DNA of 64,000 nt. It comes from Rhabdophis nuchalis. Its lineage: Eukaryota; Chordata; Lepidosauria; Squamata; Natricidae. The translations under genes were made by a program, and so were the position numbers. The DNA lies in the NCBI GenBank assembly GCA_039707465.1, contig CM077643.1, forward strand, positions 68,975,105-69,039,104, in the 5' to 3' direction. Within the stretch, counting starts at the first letter, position 1. Each line of letters opens with the position of its first letter. Positions 33,726-45,727 of the stretch are shown here, piece by piece. The notes beneath the pieces are model-generated. The model was not told the DNA's origin, did no database searches, and worked only from the letters and a program-made list of their open reading frames with translations.

Positions 33726-34297
33726 AAAGTCCTAAATTAAATCATGTGAAGTGTTAATACCACTTTATAATGCCTTGGTAATGTCACACTTGGAATACTG
33801 CATTCCATTTTGTTCGCCACAATGTAGAAAAGATGTGAAGACTCTAGAAAGAGTGCAGAGAAGAGCAATAAAGATGATTAGGAGACGGGAGGCTAAAACA
33901 TATGGAGAATGGTTTGGTATGTCTAGTTTGGTATGTCTAGTTTAATGAAAAGAAGGACTAGGGGAGATATAATAGCAGTGTTCTAATATCTCAGGGGATG
34001 CCACAAAGAAGAAAGAGTCAAGCTATTTCCCAAAGCACCTGAGGGTAGGACAAGAAGCAATGGGTGGAAACTGGTCAAGGAGAGAAGCAACTTAGAACCG
34101 AGGAGAAATTTCCTGCCAGTTAGGACAATTAATCAGTGGAACCACTTGCCTCTAGAAGTTGTGAATGCTCCAACATTGGAAGTTTTTAAGAAGATTTGGA
34201 TAACCATTTGTCTGAAGTGGTGTAGGGCTTCCTGCCTGAGCAGGGGATTGGACTAGAAGACCTCCAAGGTCCCTTCCAACTCTGTTATTCTATTCTA
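33726..34297 (+). mobile_element. CR1 LINE 3' fragment
   Basis: Longer copy of the CR1 end. Frame 33751-33945 reads Leu-Tyr-Asn-Ala-Leu-Val, then Leu-Glu-Tyr-Cys, Leu-Glu-Arg-Val-Gln-Arg-Arg-Ala-Ile-Lys-Met, which is CR1 ORF2. After frameshifts and a small duplication of GGTATGTCTAGTTT (near 33915-33942), the 3' end with GGTCCCTTCCAACTCTG and TATTCTATTCT closes it at about 34297. Confidence 0.9.
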
Positions 34298-34843
34298 AAT
34301 GTACAATCAGACAGTGGGTCCAACAAAACAGAACACAATCAAAGAACCACAAAGTCAAGATGAAAACTTGGAATTCCACAGACATTACAGCAAGTAAAGC
34401 TAGTCCTCATGTAACAACTATTTACACAGCAAATGTTAGGAATTATGACAGTACTAAATTCAGAGATTTATGGCATATGCCCAAAGCTACACAAGATTGT
34501 GATCAGGGCAGTTGGCAGCCTGTTTACTTTATTAGATGATCATTAGATGATCAACTGAACAGCATTCATGGGATTGTCTTTCGCAATTTTCCCTGCCACC
34601 TTCCTCAGAAAGTCAAAACAAGAAACTGAATTGCGAGCAATCCCCACTAGAAGAAGTGAGAGAAAACCAAGAGAAGAAAATGGTTACATGCAGCCTTGTT
34701 AGACAGAAAAAGGTAAAGTATAGGAAATGAAAGGAGAGAAACATTGAAGGTAGTCTTCAGAAATTTAAGAATTTAAGAATTCTGGGGGGGGGGGGGGGAA
34801 GCTAAATATCACATTTCAAGTACTAGATGACTTGTACAGTATA
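34298..34843. other. Non-coding sequence
   Basis: Contains a G run of about 15 bases at 34784-34798; otherwise nothing recognised. Confidence 0.5.
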
Positions 34844-34851
34844 TTCTAGTG

Positions 34852-35381
34852 CCATGATGGCAAACCTATGGCACGTGTGCCACAGGTGACACGCAGAGTC
34901 ATTTGTCAGAGCAGGTGAGGTGTTACCCTGTCAGCTGGCCAGCGGGCATGCACATACTGGCCAGTTGACTTCAGCCTTCTTTTGAGGCCATTTTTCACCC
35001 TCTGGAGGCTTGCCTCTGGAGCGCAAAAAATAGGCCCTAAGGGCAAACCGCAAGTTCAGGAATGTATTTCTGGTTTACTTGTAGGGCCGGTTTTAGTCCT
35101 CCAGACCCTTCAGGAGCCTTCAGGAGCCTTCAGGAGGCTTTCCTGAAGGCTCCGGAGGGCAAAAAATGGCCCTACACACAAACCGGAAGTCTCATAGCGT
35201 CTTTTTTTGCCCTCTGGAGCTTCAGGGAAGCCTTCTGAAGGCCCCTGAAGGTTCCGGAGGGCTAAAACTGACCCTATGAGCAAACCAGAAATCTGTTCCT
35301 GTATTATGGTTGGCCACCCTACACAGAACCTGCGTTCCCCTTGCTTTTGACATGCGAGCCAAAAAAGGTTCACCATCACTG
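34852..35381. mobile_element. Non-autonomous hAT element (CAGTGATGG family)
   Basis: Left end CCATGATGGCAAACCTATGG and right end AAGGTTCACCATCACTG are inverted relatives. TTCTAGTG (34844-34851) and TTCTAGTC (35382-35389) give a 7-of-8 target duplication. The interior has repeated CCTTCAGGAG units near 35108-35140 and CTCCGGAGGGCAAAAAA blocks in both orientations. No transposase frame. Confidence 0.85.
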
Positions 35382-35389
35382 TTCTAGTC

Positions 35390-36472
35390 CTATGATGTTA
35401 TGAAATATTGCCTTCATAGGAGGGAGAAAATACCCTAAGACAGCTGTCATTTCAAAATCACTACTATGCCTTGAATCTATGCATTCCATCTCCTGAATTT
35501 GCACGTTTAATTGTACATTTTATATACAATGTGCTGTTTGTGATTATGATGATTCACAAAATTATATTTAACTCAAGGGATTTTTTTTACATTAAATCTC
35601 TGTGTATATATTGCAAGATAAGCTGAATTCTATTATCTTGACAATATTGAATATTGGCACAGATAGAGCATACAATTCTCATACACAGACACACACACTC
35701 ATAAACCCTTAATAGATTAAAGATATTATTCCATTGTAAAAACAGCCAGAAGTTGACTTTATAAACACAGTCTATGCAAATAAAAGTATTTTAGAAATTG
35801 ATGGCTTTGCTAAACCATAATGGAAGATCAGGAAATTTGGGACTGTAATTAATTACTAGAAGACTTAGTCAATAGTTTATGCTATGTTTGATAAGATATA
35901 ACTTACTTTGTTATTCAGTAGGATAACAGGCAAGCTTGCAAATAAAAGTATATTATCATCTGATGAATTTAAACCTTTTTTTCATCATGAGAAAGTTTAT
36001 TTAGAGTCATCGATTATAATTAAAGAATCATTTTTGCACAACCTGCTAAAAACAGAATAAATTACTGACAATCAAATAGGCTGATTATATAATAAACATC
36101 TCATATTGCATAAAGGACAGATTAAGCAGGACTTTTGTTATGAAGGAATAAAAATAAACATGATATGTCTTATCTGGAAGAAAACACACTCAAGGAATTT
36201 TTTAGTCTATAGTTATAAACTTAAAATCTGATGTCACCATAAATTTGCATAGCACGTGTGAACTTGGGGAATAATCATGGCAGAGACAATACTATTAATA
36301 TTGGAGGAAGAAGAAACTAAAGAAACTATATACAATCAGAATCTGATGATTCCATTAGCAAACTATGGCCTTCTATTTTTAACATCTTAAAAGTTTCTGT
36401 TATATGGAGACAAAGAAATAAAAAAGATACTTAAGATACACTAAGGAAATGAAAAACACAATGATTTTCTAT
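35390..36472. other. Non-coding sequence
   Basis: AT-rich; no gene or element recognised. Confidence 0.5.
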
Positions 36473-36487
36473 GAAGAGGATAGTCTT

Positions 36488-36881
36488 TGTATTGCAAAAG
36501 TTTTATTGGTTTTACAAATTTTTGGGATAGGGTAGGGTAAGGTGATACAAATTTTTTTTTGAGAACTTTCACGTCGAAGTCGTTGGCCCCTCCGGGCTGC
36601 GTGGTAAGACATTGGTAAAACATTGTTCATTAATACAACAAGGTGAAGATAAATGCGTAAATCATACATTCTAAATTATATGCTGGCAATCATGTACAAA
36701 CATCCAGACAAAGAATTATACTATGTTAATAAAAAGCAAAGTCATTTTTTAGATCTAAGTCTCTTGGCAATTGTGTCTTCTTGTTCTCCTCCCTGGCCCC
36801 CAGTGGGCGGGGTCGTGTCCCCCTCTGCCCCACCTGAATCTTCCCCCAGGATAGAGGAATGTTTTTTAAGAAAGGCTTCCG
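36488..36881 (-). mobile_element. Unclassified retroposed segment with 15-bp target duplication
   Basis: GAAGAGGATAGTCTT occurs exactly at 36473-36487 and 36882-36896. The 394 bases between run, on the minus strand, from a C/G-rich start (CCGGAAGCC..., GGGGGCCAGGGAGGAG) to an end containing AATAAAACTTTTGC. A 15-bp duplication with an AATAAA near one end fits LINE-type retroposition of a short or 5'-truncated RNA. I cannot tell whether it is a truncated LINE or a processed RNA copy. There is no long poly(A). Confidence 0.6.
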
Positions 36882-36896
36882 GAAGAGGATAGTCTT

Positions 36897-37189
36897 AAAT
36901 AGGACTATATTTCTTAAAATGATAAGAGTTTAACAATTTGGTCACATATTCTAAGTACAGTGTTACCAAGGAGCTAACCCATTTTAAGTATACTTTTAAC
37001 TGTTCAATTCTAGGAATATTACCTAGATTGTATTATTGTGGTAAAGCTTGGCCAATGGGACAATTAAACAGATGCACATTGTTCTCTTCTAGCACACATC
37101 TAGCAATTGGAAATTCTACTATTTTATCAGTTAGACATTTATATATGAAAGTGATGATACTACACCCAAATTTGCAGATGATTCCATGA
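36897..37189. other. Non-coding sequence
   Basis: Nothing recognised apart from frames shorter than 85 codons. Confidence 0.45.
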
Positions 37190-37640
37190 AGATGTTGGAC
37201 ATGTGAGGGTAGATCATTGAGCCCCAAGAGACCATAGACATGAGCACTAATTGGAAAAATCACAGAGGAAGGAGATGAACCACTGAATCAGAGTTCCTCC
37301 CACTCCTAACTCCCATAGCTGGTCCAGAAGAGTACTGTAGTCAACAACACTGAAAGCTATTGAGAGATGAAAAAGCTCTAGGATTGATGCATCACTCCAA
37401 GACATTCCCTGGGCAGCCCATTAGGATTTGCCCAGTTGGAATACAACTCTGAGCAAATCTGAGTAACTTTGTCTTTGAGATACCATGGGTATCCCTCATC
37501 ACAGCCCTGGTGATGATCCTGTTGCTTGAACACTAACCACCCACAGGGAGTGAGTCACCCTAAGTGTGGTTTCTGGACAGCTACTGATAGGCATAATAAG
37601 ATTAGAGAAATAGAAACACCCTGATGTAGGCCCAAATATG
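37190..37640 (-). mobile_element. Old, diverged L2 LINE fragment
   Basis: The block near 37330-37395 (AGTCAACAACACTGAAAGCT, ATTGAGAGATGAAAAAGCTC) lines up with the L2 RT region at 31310-31370 (GTCGATGGTATCGAAAGCCG, CTGAGAGGTCTAACAGGAC). The order of neighbouring blocks also fits. The copy is too decayed for a reading frame, and its limits are approximate. Confidence 0.5.
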
Positions 37641-39010
37641 AGCTCATACTTGTATTTAGCAGGATCACTATGTCTTTCTCCAATGGTGCTCTAGGAATTT
37701 CATCTCTCAGAGCTTTTTGGAGACCCAAGAATCATCCCAAGATTGGTGCACAGAGGGAGGCCACATAGCAACAATAAAGTCCAGGACCTCTGTCACCTGC
37801 TTATTCAAGGCTGCAGCCAAAAATTCACCAATTTCAAACTTGTTTTAAGGGTTTGCTTCAGCTGTTCAAATACATTTTGACTTGCCCATAAATATGGATG
37901 ACTAATTCTGTAAATTGTTTTATCCAAGGTGAAAACTAATTCATGTTCTACTTTGGGGAAAGAATTATGGAATTGGTTACAGTATCTATGACTGAAAGAA
38001 AGTTAAATTAGCTCAAGGTAGAATAACACTTTTAAAAGGTACCAAAATCCTATATGTATATAATGTATGTATATAGATATATGCATGTGTGTGTGTGTGT
38101 GTGTGTGTGTTCATTATAAAAATTTTCAATGTAATTATATCAGGTGGTAATTTTGGGATGACTTCAAGTCTTAATTAATTAATTAATACTAAGTATTTCT
38201 ATCCAACTGTAAAATAGAAAGCATCATTTTTTGCTCTTGTTGCAATAATTCATCTTCAATATATGTATAATAAGAGGCCGATAAACCATCTGGTCCAGGC
38301 ACTTTGCCTATTATCCCCTTTATCATAGCTTCTAGGTCCATTCATTAATTATTTCTGTTTTTCTGACATTTTTGGTAGTTTTTGTTTGTTGGGGTATTCA
38401 TCGAGCTTTGACAGGAAAATTTCTTTTACTTTATGTAATTTAAAATTATACTGATAAAATATTTGTATCATCTTTAAATTATCTGTTATTTACTATGTTT
38501 CCATTTGTAACTTTGACTTTTTTGTCAATTTATATGCCAAATATTTCCTTGACTTATTTGCAGATGCAAATTCCTTGGCGGATGGGATCTGCAGTAGGCC
38601 CCTTCACCCAGCACAAGTGGGATGGGCCAATCCCATTGAGGAATGACAATTCCACAGTTTGAATTAGTTTGATTCAAATTGTGTTTATCAACATTTTCTG
38701 TTAATTGGTAAAAAGGCCTCTTCTACTGTTCCTGTTGTTTGGCATTTGGTGACTGCTGTTCATGAAATAGGTTCAACCATATAAGCATTTTTTTTCAATG
38801 AACAGAATATCACAATACATCTAAAGAAAAGGTGGTTAGGCACTCAAGAAGCATGCTGCAAAGGGTTAATTAGATTTTTCTATAAAATAAGCAGCACTTC
38901 ATCTTCTATGCATAAATTACAAACCAATCTTCTATATCAATTTTATAAAATAAATATTAGTTACACAAGAGATGTAATTTTATTCTGCTTCTATTTTTAA
39001 TAACTAATGC
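37641..39010. other. Non-coding sequence with a (TG)n tract
   Basis: A (TG)n run at about 38087-38110 follows ATGTATAT-rich sequence. No gene or clear element elsewhere. Confidence 0.5.
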
Positions 39011-39062
39011 AGGAGAGTAGAGTAGAGTAGGGTAGGGTAGAGTAGAGTAGAGTAGAGTAGAA
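39011..39062. repeat. (GAGTA)n microsatellite at a CR1 3' end
   Basis: About ten GAGTA/GGGTA pentamers directly abut the 3' end of the minus-strand CR1 piece that starts at 39063. Confidence 0.9.
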
Positions 39063-39905
39063 TAACAGAGTTGGAAGGGAACTTGGAGGTCTTCTAGTCC
39101 AACCCCCTGCTCAGGTAGAAAACCCTACACCATTTCAGACAAATGGTTGTCCAAACTCTTCTTAAAAACTTCCAATAATGGAGCATTCAGAACTTCTGGA
39201 AGCAAGTTGTTCCACTAATTTATTGCTCTAGCTGTAAGGAATTTTCTTCTTAATTCTAGGTTGTTTCTCCCCTTGGTTAGTTTCCATCCATTGCTTCTTG
39301 TCCTACCCTCAAGTGCTTTGGAGAATAGCTTGACTCCTTCTTTATGGCAACCCCTGAATTATTGAAACACTGTTATCATGTCTCCCCTAATATTTTTTTC
39401 CGTTAAACTAGACATACCGAATTCCAACCACCATTCTTTATATGTTTTAGCCTCCAGTCCCCTAATCATCTTTGTTGCTCTTCTCTGCACTCTTTCTAGA
39501 GTCTGAACATATTTTTTACATTGTGGCAACCAAAACTGGATACTGTATTCCAAGGGTGATTTTACCAAGGCATTATAAAGTGGTATTAACACTTAATGTG
39601 ATCTTGATTCTATTCCTCTATTAATGCAGCCTAGAACTGTGTTGACTTTTTGCAGCTGCAGCATTTGGCTATATTTAACTGATTGTCCACTAGTACTCTA
39701 AAGTCCCTTTCACGGTTACTACTATTGAGTGAGGTACCACCAATACTGTACCTGTACATTTGGTTTTTCTTGCCTAAATGTAGAAGCTTACTTTTTTCAC
39801 CATTGAATTTCATTTTGTTAGATGGCATTGGCATCCAATGTTCAAGTCTTTCAAGATCCCTCTATATAGGAATGACTTGCGATCCTCATCCTGATCCATC
39901 CTGAT
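39063..39905 (-). mobile_element. CR1 LINE 3' fragment (longest copy here)
   Basis: The minus strand from 39905 reads the CR1 ORF2 region past the RT core. Frame 39834-39631 has Lys-Leu-Leu-His-Leu-Gly-Lys-Lys-Asn-Gln and Arg-Asp-Phe-Arg-Val-Leu-Val-Asp-Asn-Gln-Leu. Frame 39592-39359 has Leu-Glu-Arg-Val-Gln-Arg-Arg-Ala-Thr-Lys-Met. The conserved 3' tail follows at 39063-39110. It is frameshifted and 5'-truncated. Confidence 0.9.
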
Positions 39906-40129
39906 TGATGATGGCTCTTTTTGGCTCTAATATATTTGTGATATATTTGCTTCTTTGTAGAACTACAGGTTTTGGCATTTTTAAGCTGAACTGATATTTG
40001 GAGGCTAGCGGAAAAATGATACCACTACAGTTAGACTTCTTGCTTTAAAGGCAAGTTTTGCTTCTCCAGATGACTTGCAGTTAGAGGTGGCGATGAGACT
40101 TGGAAGCACTCAGAAACATGAAATTAAGG

Positions 40130-40397
40130 CAGTGGTGAAATTTTGTTAATACTGGTTCTGTGGGCGTGTCTTGGCGGGTGTGGCAGGGGAAGGATACTAT
40201 CAAATCTCCATTCTCACCTCACTCAAGGGGAAGAATACTGCAAAATGCTCATTCCCACTCCACTCCAAGGGAAGGATATTGCAAAATTTCCATTCCTTCC
40301 CCACACTGGGGCCAGCCAGAAGTGGTATCTGAACTATTCAAAATGTCTGCTTCTGGTTCTCCAGAACCTGTCAGAACCTGCTGAATTTCACCCCAGG
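40130..40397. mobile_element. Probable hAT-like element with internal tandem units
   Basis: The left end CAGTGGTGAAATTTTG and the right part GCTGAATTTCACCCC are inverted relatives. The flanking 8-mers AATTAAGG and TTTCAGGG match only weakly, so the ends are not proven. Inside, a unit of about 45 bases with GGGGAAG(G/A)ATACT and CATTC(C/T) occurs three times (40190-40310). Confidence 0.55.
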
Positions 40398-40436
40398 TTT
40401 CAGGGCAGTGACAAATTTATTACATTACATAAAGTT

Positions 40437-40950
40437 GTGATGGTGGAGTAGTTAGACTTTAGTATTGCAGACGAATCCTGCCAACTGCCAGCAGTTTGAT
40501 TCTTACTGGCTCAGAATTGACTCAACCTTCCATCCTTTTGAGATTGGTAAAATGAGGACCCAGATCAGTGGTGGGTTGCAGACAGTATGCCCCGGTATCA
40601 GCGTACTGGAACCTGCCGGAGCACCAGCTACCATTCTGGTACGGTGCTCCGGAGGGCCCACCCACCTGCTCGAGCATCTTACTTGTTTTTTAAGGCTTCC
40701 GCACTTCCGTGCACACACATGATGCATACAGCATCTGTGCAATGCTCCACCAAGCAGCTGGAGCATCATGGAGGCTTGCGGAAGCGTCACTGGCAACTAG
40801 AACGCATGTGCACATACCGCACACATCCATGTGGGTGATGCCAGACCCGTTCCAATTGTACCTGTTCCACCACTGACTCAGATTGTTGGGGGCAATAGGC
40901 TGACTCTATAAACAGCTGTGAAGCAGTATATGAATCTAAATGCTATTGTT
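40437..40950 (+). mobile_element. tRNA-derived SINE interrupted by a hAT element
   Basis: The first part (40437-40565) carries the A-box-like and B-box-like head and the GGTAAAATGAGGACCCAGAT block. The remainder (40876-40950) resumes at ACTCAGATTGTTGGGGGCAA and continues with GACTCTATAAACAGC and the GTATATGAATCTAAATGC end. The interruption is exactly the hAT element at 40566-40875 plus its target duplication. Confidence 0.8.
40566..40875. mobile_element. Non-autonomous hAT element inserted in a SINE
   Basis: Termini are CAGTGGTGGGTTGCAGAC and CCTGTTCCACCACTG. The flanks ACCCAGAT (40558-40565) and ACTCAGAT (40876-40883) match at 7 of 8. It has the same terminal family as 10672-10927. 310 bp, no coding capacity. 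Confidence 0.85.
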
Positions 40951-42059
40951 ATTTTCAAAATGCTGGTAGACTATACACGGCTGCTTGGTAGGTCTCGTGT
41001 GCTTTATAAGCCTAATGTGCAGGTTTGTCCTAAATAAATCAGTTAATGAGAGAAAGAGAAAGTAATGTTCTTTATCTTAGCTTTGAATAAATTAATCCCA
41101 TATAAATAATTGACTACATTGATTTTTTTATCAATAGGGCAAACAAATATAATGGTATTAAACTACAGCACAATATAAATATGACATTGAATTTACAAGA
41201 TAGCATTTTCTTATCTTCTAGTATATTAGGATTTAACTCACTTAGTTTATGTTGGAGATTAAATTGTTCTGTGAGAATGTGAGAATGTAAGAATTTGACC
41301 TGAATAATGATTAGCAAAGCTTTCCCTCCTCCCCCCACCCCCAACCCTGGCTTTGCAAAGAAAGAAACTGCATCTTCTTTCGTGGAAATATCTGAGTTTT
41401 GCAAGTGATTTGTTTCAAAATTAATTTCTGTTCTTTTTTATTATTATTTCTGTTACATATATCACAGCTTAATAACTTCTGGGCAATGAATTTAAAGTGA
41501 AGGCAATTAACACTTCTTGCTTTAAAAGCAAGTTTTGCTTCTCCAGATGACTTGCAGTATATTTTATTTGATTTATATGCAGATTGCCAACCTACCCCAA
41601 ATATGTTTGTTGCATAAGTTTCTGAAATGATTCATATTGGAACCTGGATTTTTTAAAAGTGTTTTAAAGTATAGACCAAGAGGGCTTTTCAACTGTCTTT
41701 GCTATAAGTAAATCCATGAAATGCAGAAGAATTAGGTCACTCACAGCCAGGTAAATCATCTTAGCTGCTCTGCTGTTTGCAATATTTCAGGCTTCTTGAT
41801 CCTTCTCAGGTTTTGTGGTTGTGTTCTTCTCTATGACAATGATAAAATTTAGGATATTTCATATTTAATTACCGGAGTAAGTTTTGTTGTGTTTGCAGGT
41901 TTATCATGAGACAAGAAAAAATAAGGCCAGGAATATACTAAGACATTTAACTACAGGATTATAAACTCAAACACCAACGATTGACTCCCAGTCATGTATT
42001 CTTTTCAAGGACCACAAATGATCATGAGATTTGAAGATCAACAATGGAACAATGATATT
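40951..42059. other. Non-coding sequence
   Basis: Nothing recognised. Interestingly, CTTCTTGCTTTAAAGGCAAG (40037) and a near copy at 41513 are both followed by TTTTGCTTCTCCAGATGACT, so a block of about 45 bases is duplicated 1.5 kb apart. Confidence 0.45.
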
Positions 42060-42400
42060 GGACACTCTGATATATATTAGGGCACTTATAGGAAGGGTAA
42101 GTAAAATAGGACCCAAGACCAATTCCTAGGAGACACTTGCTACTCTAATTCAATCATAAAAAATATCAGATGTACTGTCAATGATGTCCAAAGATGATAA
42201 CCTAGACAGCAAAAATATGACAATCAAATGCTACTGGCAGTTCCAAAATAAGCAACACTGATTAAGATGCTAGCAGTTGGTCATTTAGAATTTGAGAATG
42301 TGCTGTCTCCATTGAATTGTCTGCCCCAATTCTGATGAATATCAATCGAAGCTATCAGAAGAAAATCATGAAAGGTGACTTTTTCCTGTTAGACAAAAAA
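42060..42400 (-). mobile_element. Possible old L2 LINE fragment
   Basis: The block GGACCCAAGACCAATTCCTA, followed by GGAGACACTTGC, resembles the L2 stretch at 31152-31172 (GACCGACCCCTGAGGGACCC). The context on both sides is too diverged to delimit. Confidence 0.35.
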
Positions 42401-42769
42401 GGAAGCAAAAGCACAGACCAGTAATTGTGCAGAAAAAAGATCCCAGAAAGGTTTCTCATGCAAGTGATAAAGAAGAGTTTTATTTAAAAGAGTCTGGGAA
42501 ATTATCAAATGTTAAGGGACAGTTTACATGGCAAGTAATAGAATAGGAAAGGGTGAGTAGATTAGCACAAAGTATAGAAATGAAACAGCAACAGAAGTAC
42601 TATAAGGACAGCCTTTTATGATTTGTCAAATATCATTCTCCAAATCAGGAATAAATGTAAAAGCTAGAGAAATTGAAGATAATAGAGGAAGTGATAGGGA
42701 TTGGCCAATAGGTAGAAAAGAATGAACAATGTTTACCATTTTATTAGAAAACAAATTCTTTAAAGGTCT

Positions 42770-42985
42770 CAGAATAGAATAGAATTCTTTATTGGCCAAG
42801 TATGATTGGACACACAAGGAATTTGTCTTTGGTGCATATGCTGTCAGCGTACATAAAAAGACAATATACATTCGTCAAGAATCATAAGGTACAACATTTA
42901 ATGATACTCATAGGGTACAAATAAGCAATCAGGAAATAATATCAATATAAATGATAAGAATATAAGCAACAAAATTACAGTAAGA
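42770..42985. mobile_element. Possible interspersed repeat starting with TAGAA units
   Basis: AGAATAGAATAGAATTCTTT is followed by ATTGGCCAAGTATGATTGGA and CACACAAGGAATTTGTC. I recall this text as a common interspersed repeat of squamate genomes, with a short pentamer tail like a LINE 3' end. The family was not established here. Confidence 0.35.
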
Positions 42986-43997
42986 ATCCAGAAAAAGGAA
43001 AAGAGACAAAGTGGGGCCAAACAAACTATATTTCAGTGTGAAGAGGTTAAAGAAGCAGTAGAGTTGAAAAAAGAGTTATACAAGCATTGGATAAAATCAG
43101 GGAAAGATTTTATTTTACAGATAACACATTATGTTCCCATCTCCAAAAATTTTCCTGTGACACAAATTCTGTGGCGCAGGTTGTGGAGGGAGGGAGGGAA
43201 AGATAGACAGACAGAGAGAATGCCAATACAAGAGAATATATTTAGCTCAGGGTTGAACTGTGGAGTGAAATGATTTACACATCATTCAAAAGAGACAATA
43301 AAAACTAGAAAGGAACAAAAAGACTGGAACACATTGCCTTCGGTAACTAACACTTGGATAAATAGAAATCAATGCCAAATAAACAATGAAGCAGAAAACA
43401 ATATTTAATCAAAGAATCACCAAGGAGAAAACTACACCCCTACCCTACTGCTAAAGTAAGGCAAAGTATATAAATAGGGAGCAACACCCCCACCCCCAAT
43501 TTACTTACACTATTGAATGTTAGGGTTCCAAATAGCAGCCAAAAGTAAATCAGAGTCTGAGGCAAAGGACTCCTCAAAGTTACAATTTATTAAGAGAGCC
43601 ATATTGACACATCTGGGAAAACCTGAATCTGAAAGCTTCCAGGTTTTCCCAGCCAATTGAAAGTTCAAGACCCTGCTCCTACACCCACAAGTCCATCACA
43701 TGGTTCAATCTTTCACTGCCATGCTGGCAGCTTCCATCCATCCAGTTCTAGCCAGGTGTAGAGACAAAAGATGGCCTTGGATTTCTAGAAAGAATTTTGT
43801 TATGGCTACATATCACCCAACTCCATATAATCCCCCTTCCCATTTTCCCACAATGGAAAATGCATAAGAGAATAATAGAAAGTGTGGCAGGCCTAAAGTC
43901 CAAAAAGGAAAAGATGGTTTGCAGGCCTGACATTGATGTTACCTGCTTGGGTAAATGAAATATCTACAAGCAAAGAACTAAGTTCAAGGAGCATCAA
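42986..43997. other. Non-coding sequence
   Basis: No gene or element recognised. Confidence 0.45.
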
Positions 43998-44064
43998 GAG
44001 GGATAGGAAGAGGAAAAGGGAGAAGAAGAGGTAGAAGAAGAGGAAGAGGAAGAGAGAGAATAAG
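43998..44064. repeat. GA-rich low-complexity tract
   Basis: Runs of AGGAAGAGG, GAAGAAGAGG and similar purine units on the plus strand. Confidence 0.85.
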
Positions 44065-45724
44065 GGAGAATTGGGTGAAGATGTACTGAAACTTAAACAT
44101 TCATTTGAAAAATAAACATAGATTAAGATCTCTCACTCTCTTTCTCTCCACATGTACATTTAACTAAAGAATAAGGTTAAACTCTCCTTAAATAAATCCA
44201 AGTATTAACAGTGACAGCTTAAAAACTCTGCAAATTCAAATGTATATTGTTATGCATACTGAGTGTGCCTTTTTAGTGATATCAGTGAAATATGGAATGC
44301 AATGTGGGATTTTTATAATTTCTTCTTTAAGTATTTGAAATGAAGGATGGATTAAACAGGAACTTGGATCTTATTTAAGATATAAATTATATTACATTAA
44401 TTGAAAACATGCTATTAAATGTAATAATTATTACATTTATTATATACAACATGACATATAATATATTATATTATATACAACATGAGGAAAAGTGTAAAAT
44501 TGATTAAAATGAAAACAAAAATCCAAGCCATAAAATATCAAAAGAGCTGTTCTGCCAGTACCAGTTTTGTTGGTGTTCCTTTTAATTCCTTTGCCTTACT
44601 TTCCACTGTCATAGTTGCAGCTCTTTTCAGAGATAGCTTGGAGGAATAGATTTATAAACTATATGGTTGTTACTGCTTCTGCTACTTCTTTCTCTTACTC
44701 TTGTACTATTTCTTTTATTATTACTGCTATTCCTCATTTATGATGAATCATGGGTGCAAATAAGTGGCATGGCAACTATTCCACAATTATAATTTATAGG
44801 TAGCTTTGGTGATTTAAAAAAAAATCTGCTGTGTCATTGCTGTTCCTTGAAAATCATTTTCTCTCCTGGGCAACATGCTATCAATGAACTACATTAGGAC
44901 TAAGTTAAGTTATCATCTTTAGCTATTATTTTCTATGCTCTATGTATTGTGGATGATTAGTCAACTTGATTCATTCTACCACTATCAACGTTTTGAAACT
45001 TTTCCCTGAAACATTTTTTTTTGAGTAATTGCTCAATGATTTTTCATTGCTTCAGCATTTGTCTGTTCCATAAAGGATGGGAGTTGTCATGCATATTGTC
45101 CTACTCCTTCATCATCTTCACTAGATTTATTCATTGTTATTCAAAACTCTGCTTTGTTTCACCAAGTAAAATAGTTATTGGGTTGCACGATACTTTTTGA
45201 ATAAGATAATAACTTGGATAGTATCCCAACATGGAACTTGGAACATGATCATAGACAAAAAAGAAAAGGAACAAAATGCTCAGGAAATGGAACAACAGTG
45301 GGACTCAAACTCATGATTTCCTTTATCATTTCATATCAGGCAACATTTGGCAAAAATGATGAGAACACTAAATGACCATGGGCTGAACTTGAGCATTTTA
45401 CCCAAAGTTGCTATATAAATACCTATTGGTCCAGAATGATCTAATAGACTTTAATAAGTGTTGTGCAATGTCATATTTTTATTACCATTCTTTTAATCTG
45501 AGAGTTGTACATTGAAAGAAGGAAACAGACAGAATCTAGCCACTGGCTTTTCTCAATGCCAAAGTAAACAAAGTACAAGATATACATGGATATAATAGAA
45601 TAATTATAGTATTTAAGGTTTCTTACCTATAGTATTTAAGGTCTTTCTAGTTAGTGGGCAGGCTTGGAAGGTGGCAAGAGGACGGATAAGATAAAAATGA
45701 TACTGATGTACAATTGTAATAATG
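44065..45724. other. Non-coding sequence
   Basis: AT-rich, with a palindrome AAATGTAATAATTATTACAT near 44417 and TATA-rich DNA to 44485. No gene recognised. Confidence 0.5.
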
Positions 45725-45727
45725 AGA

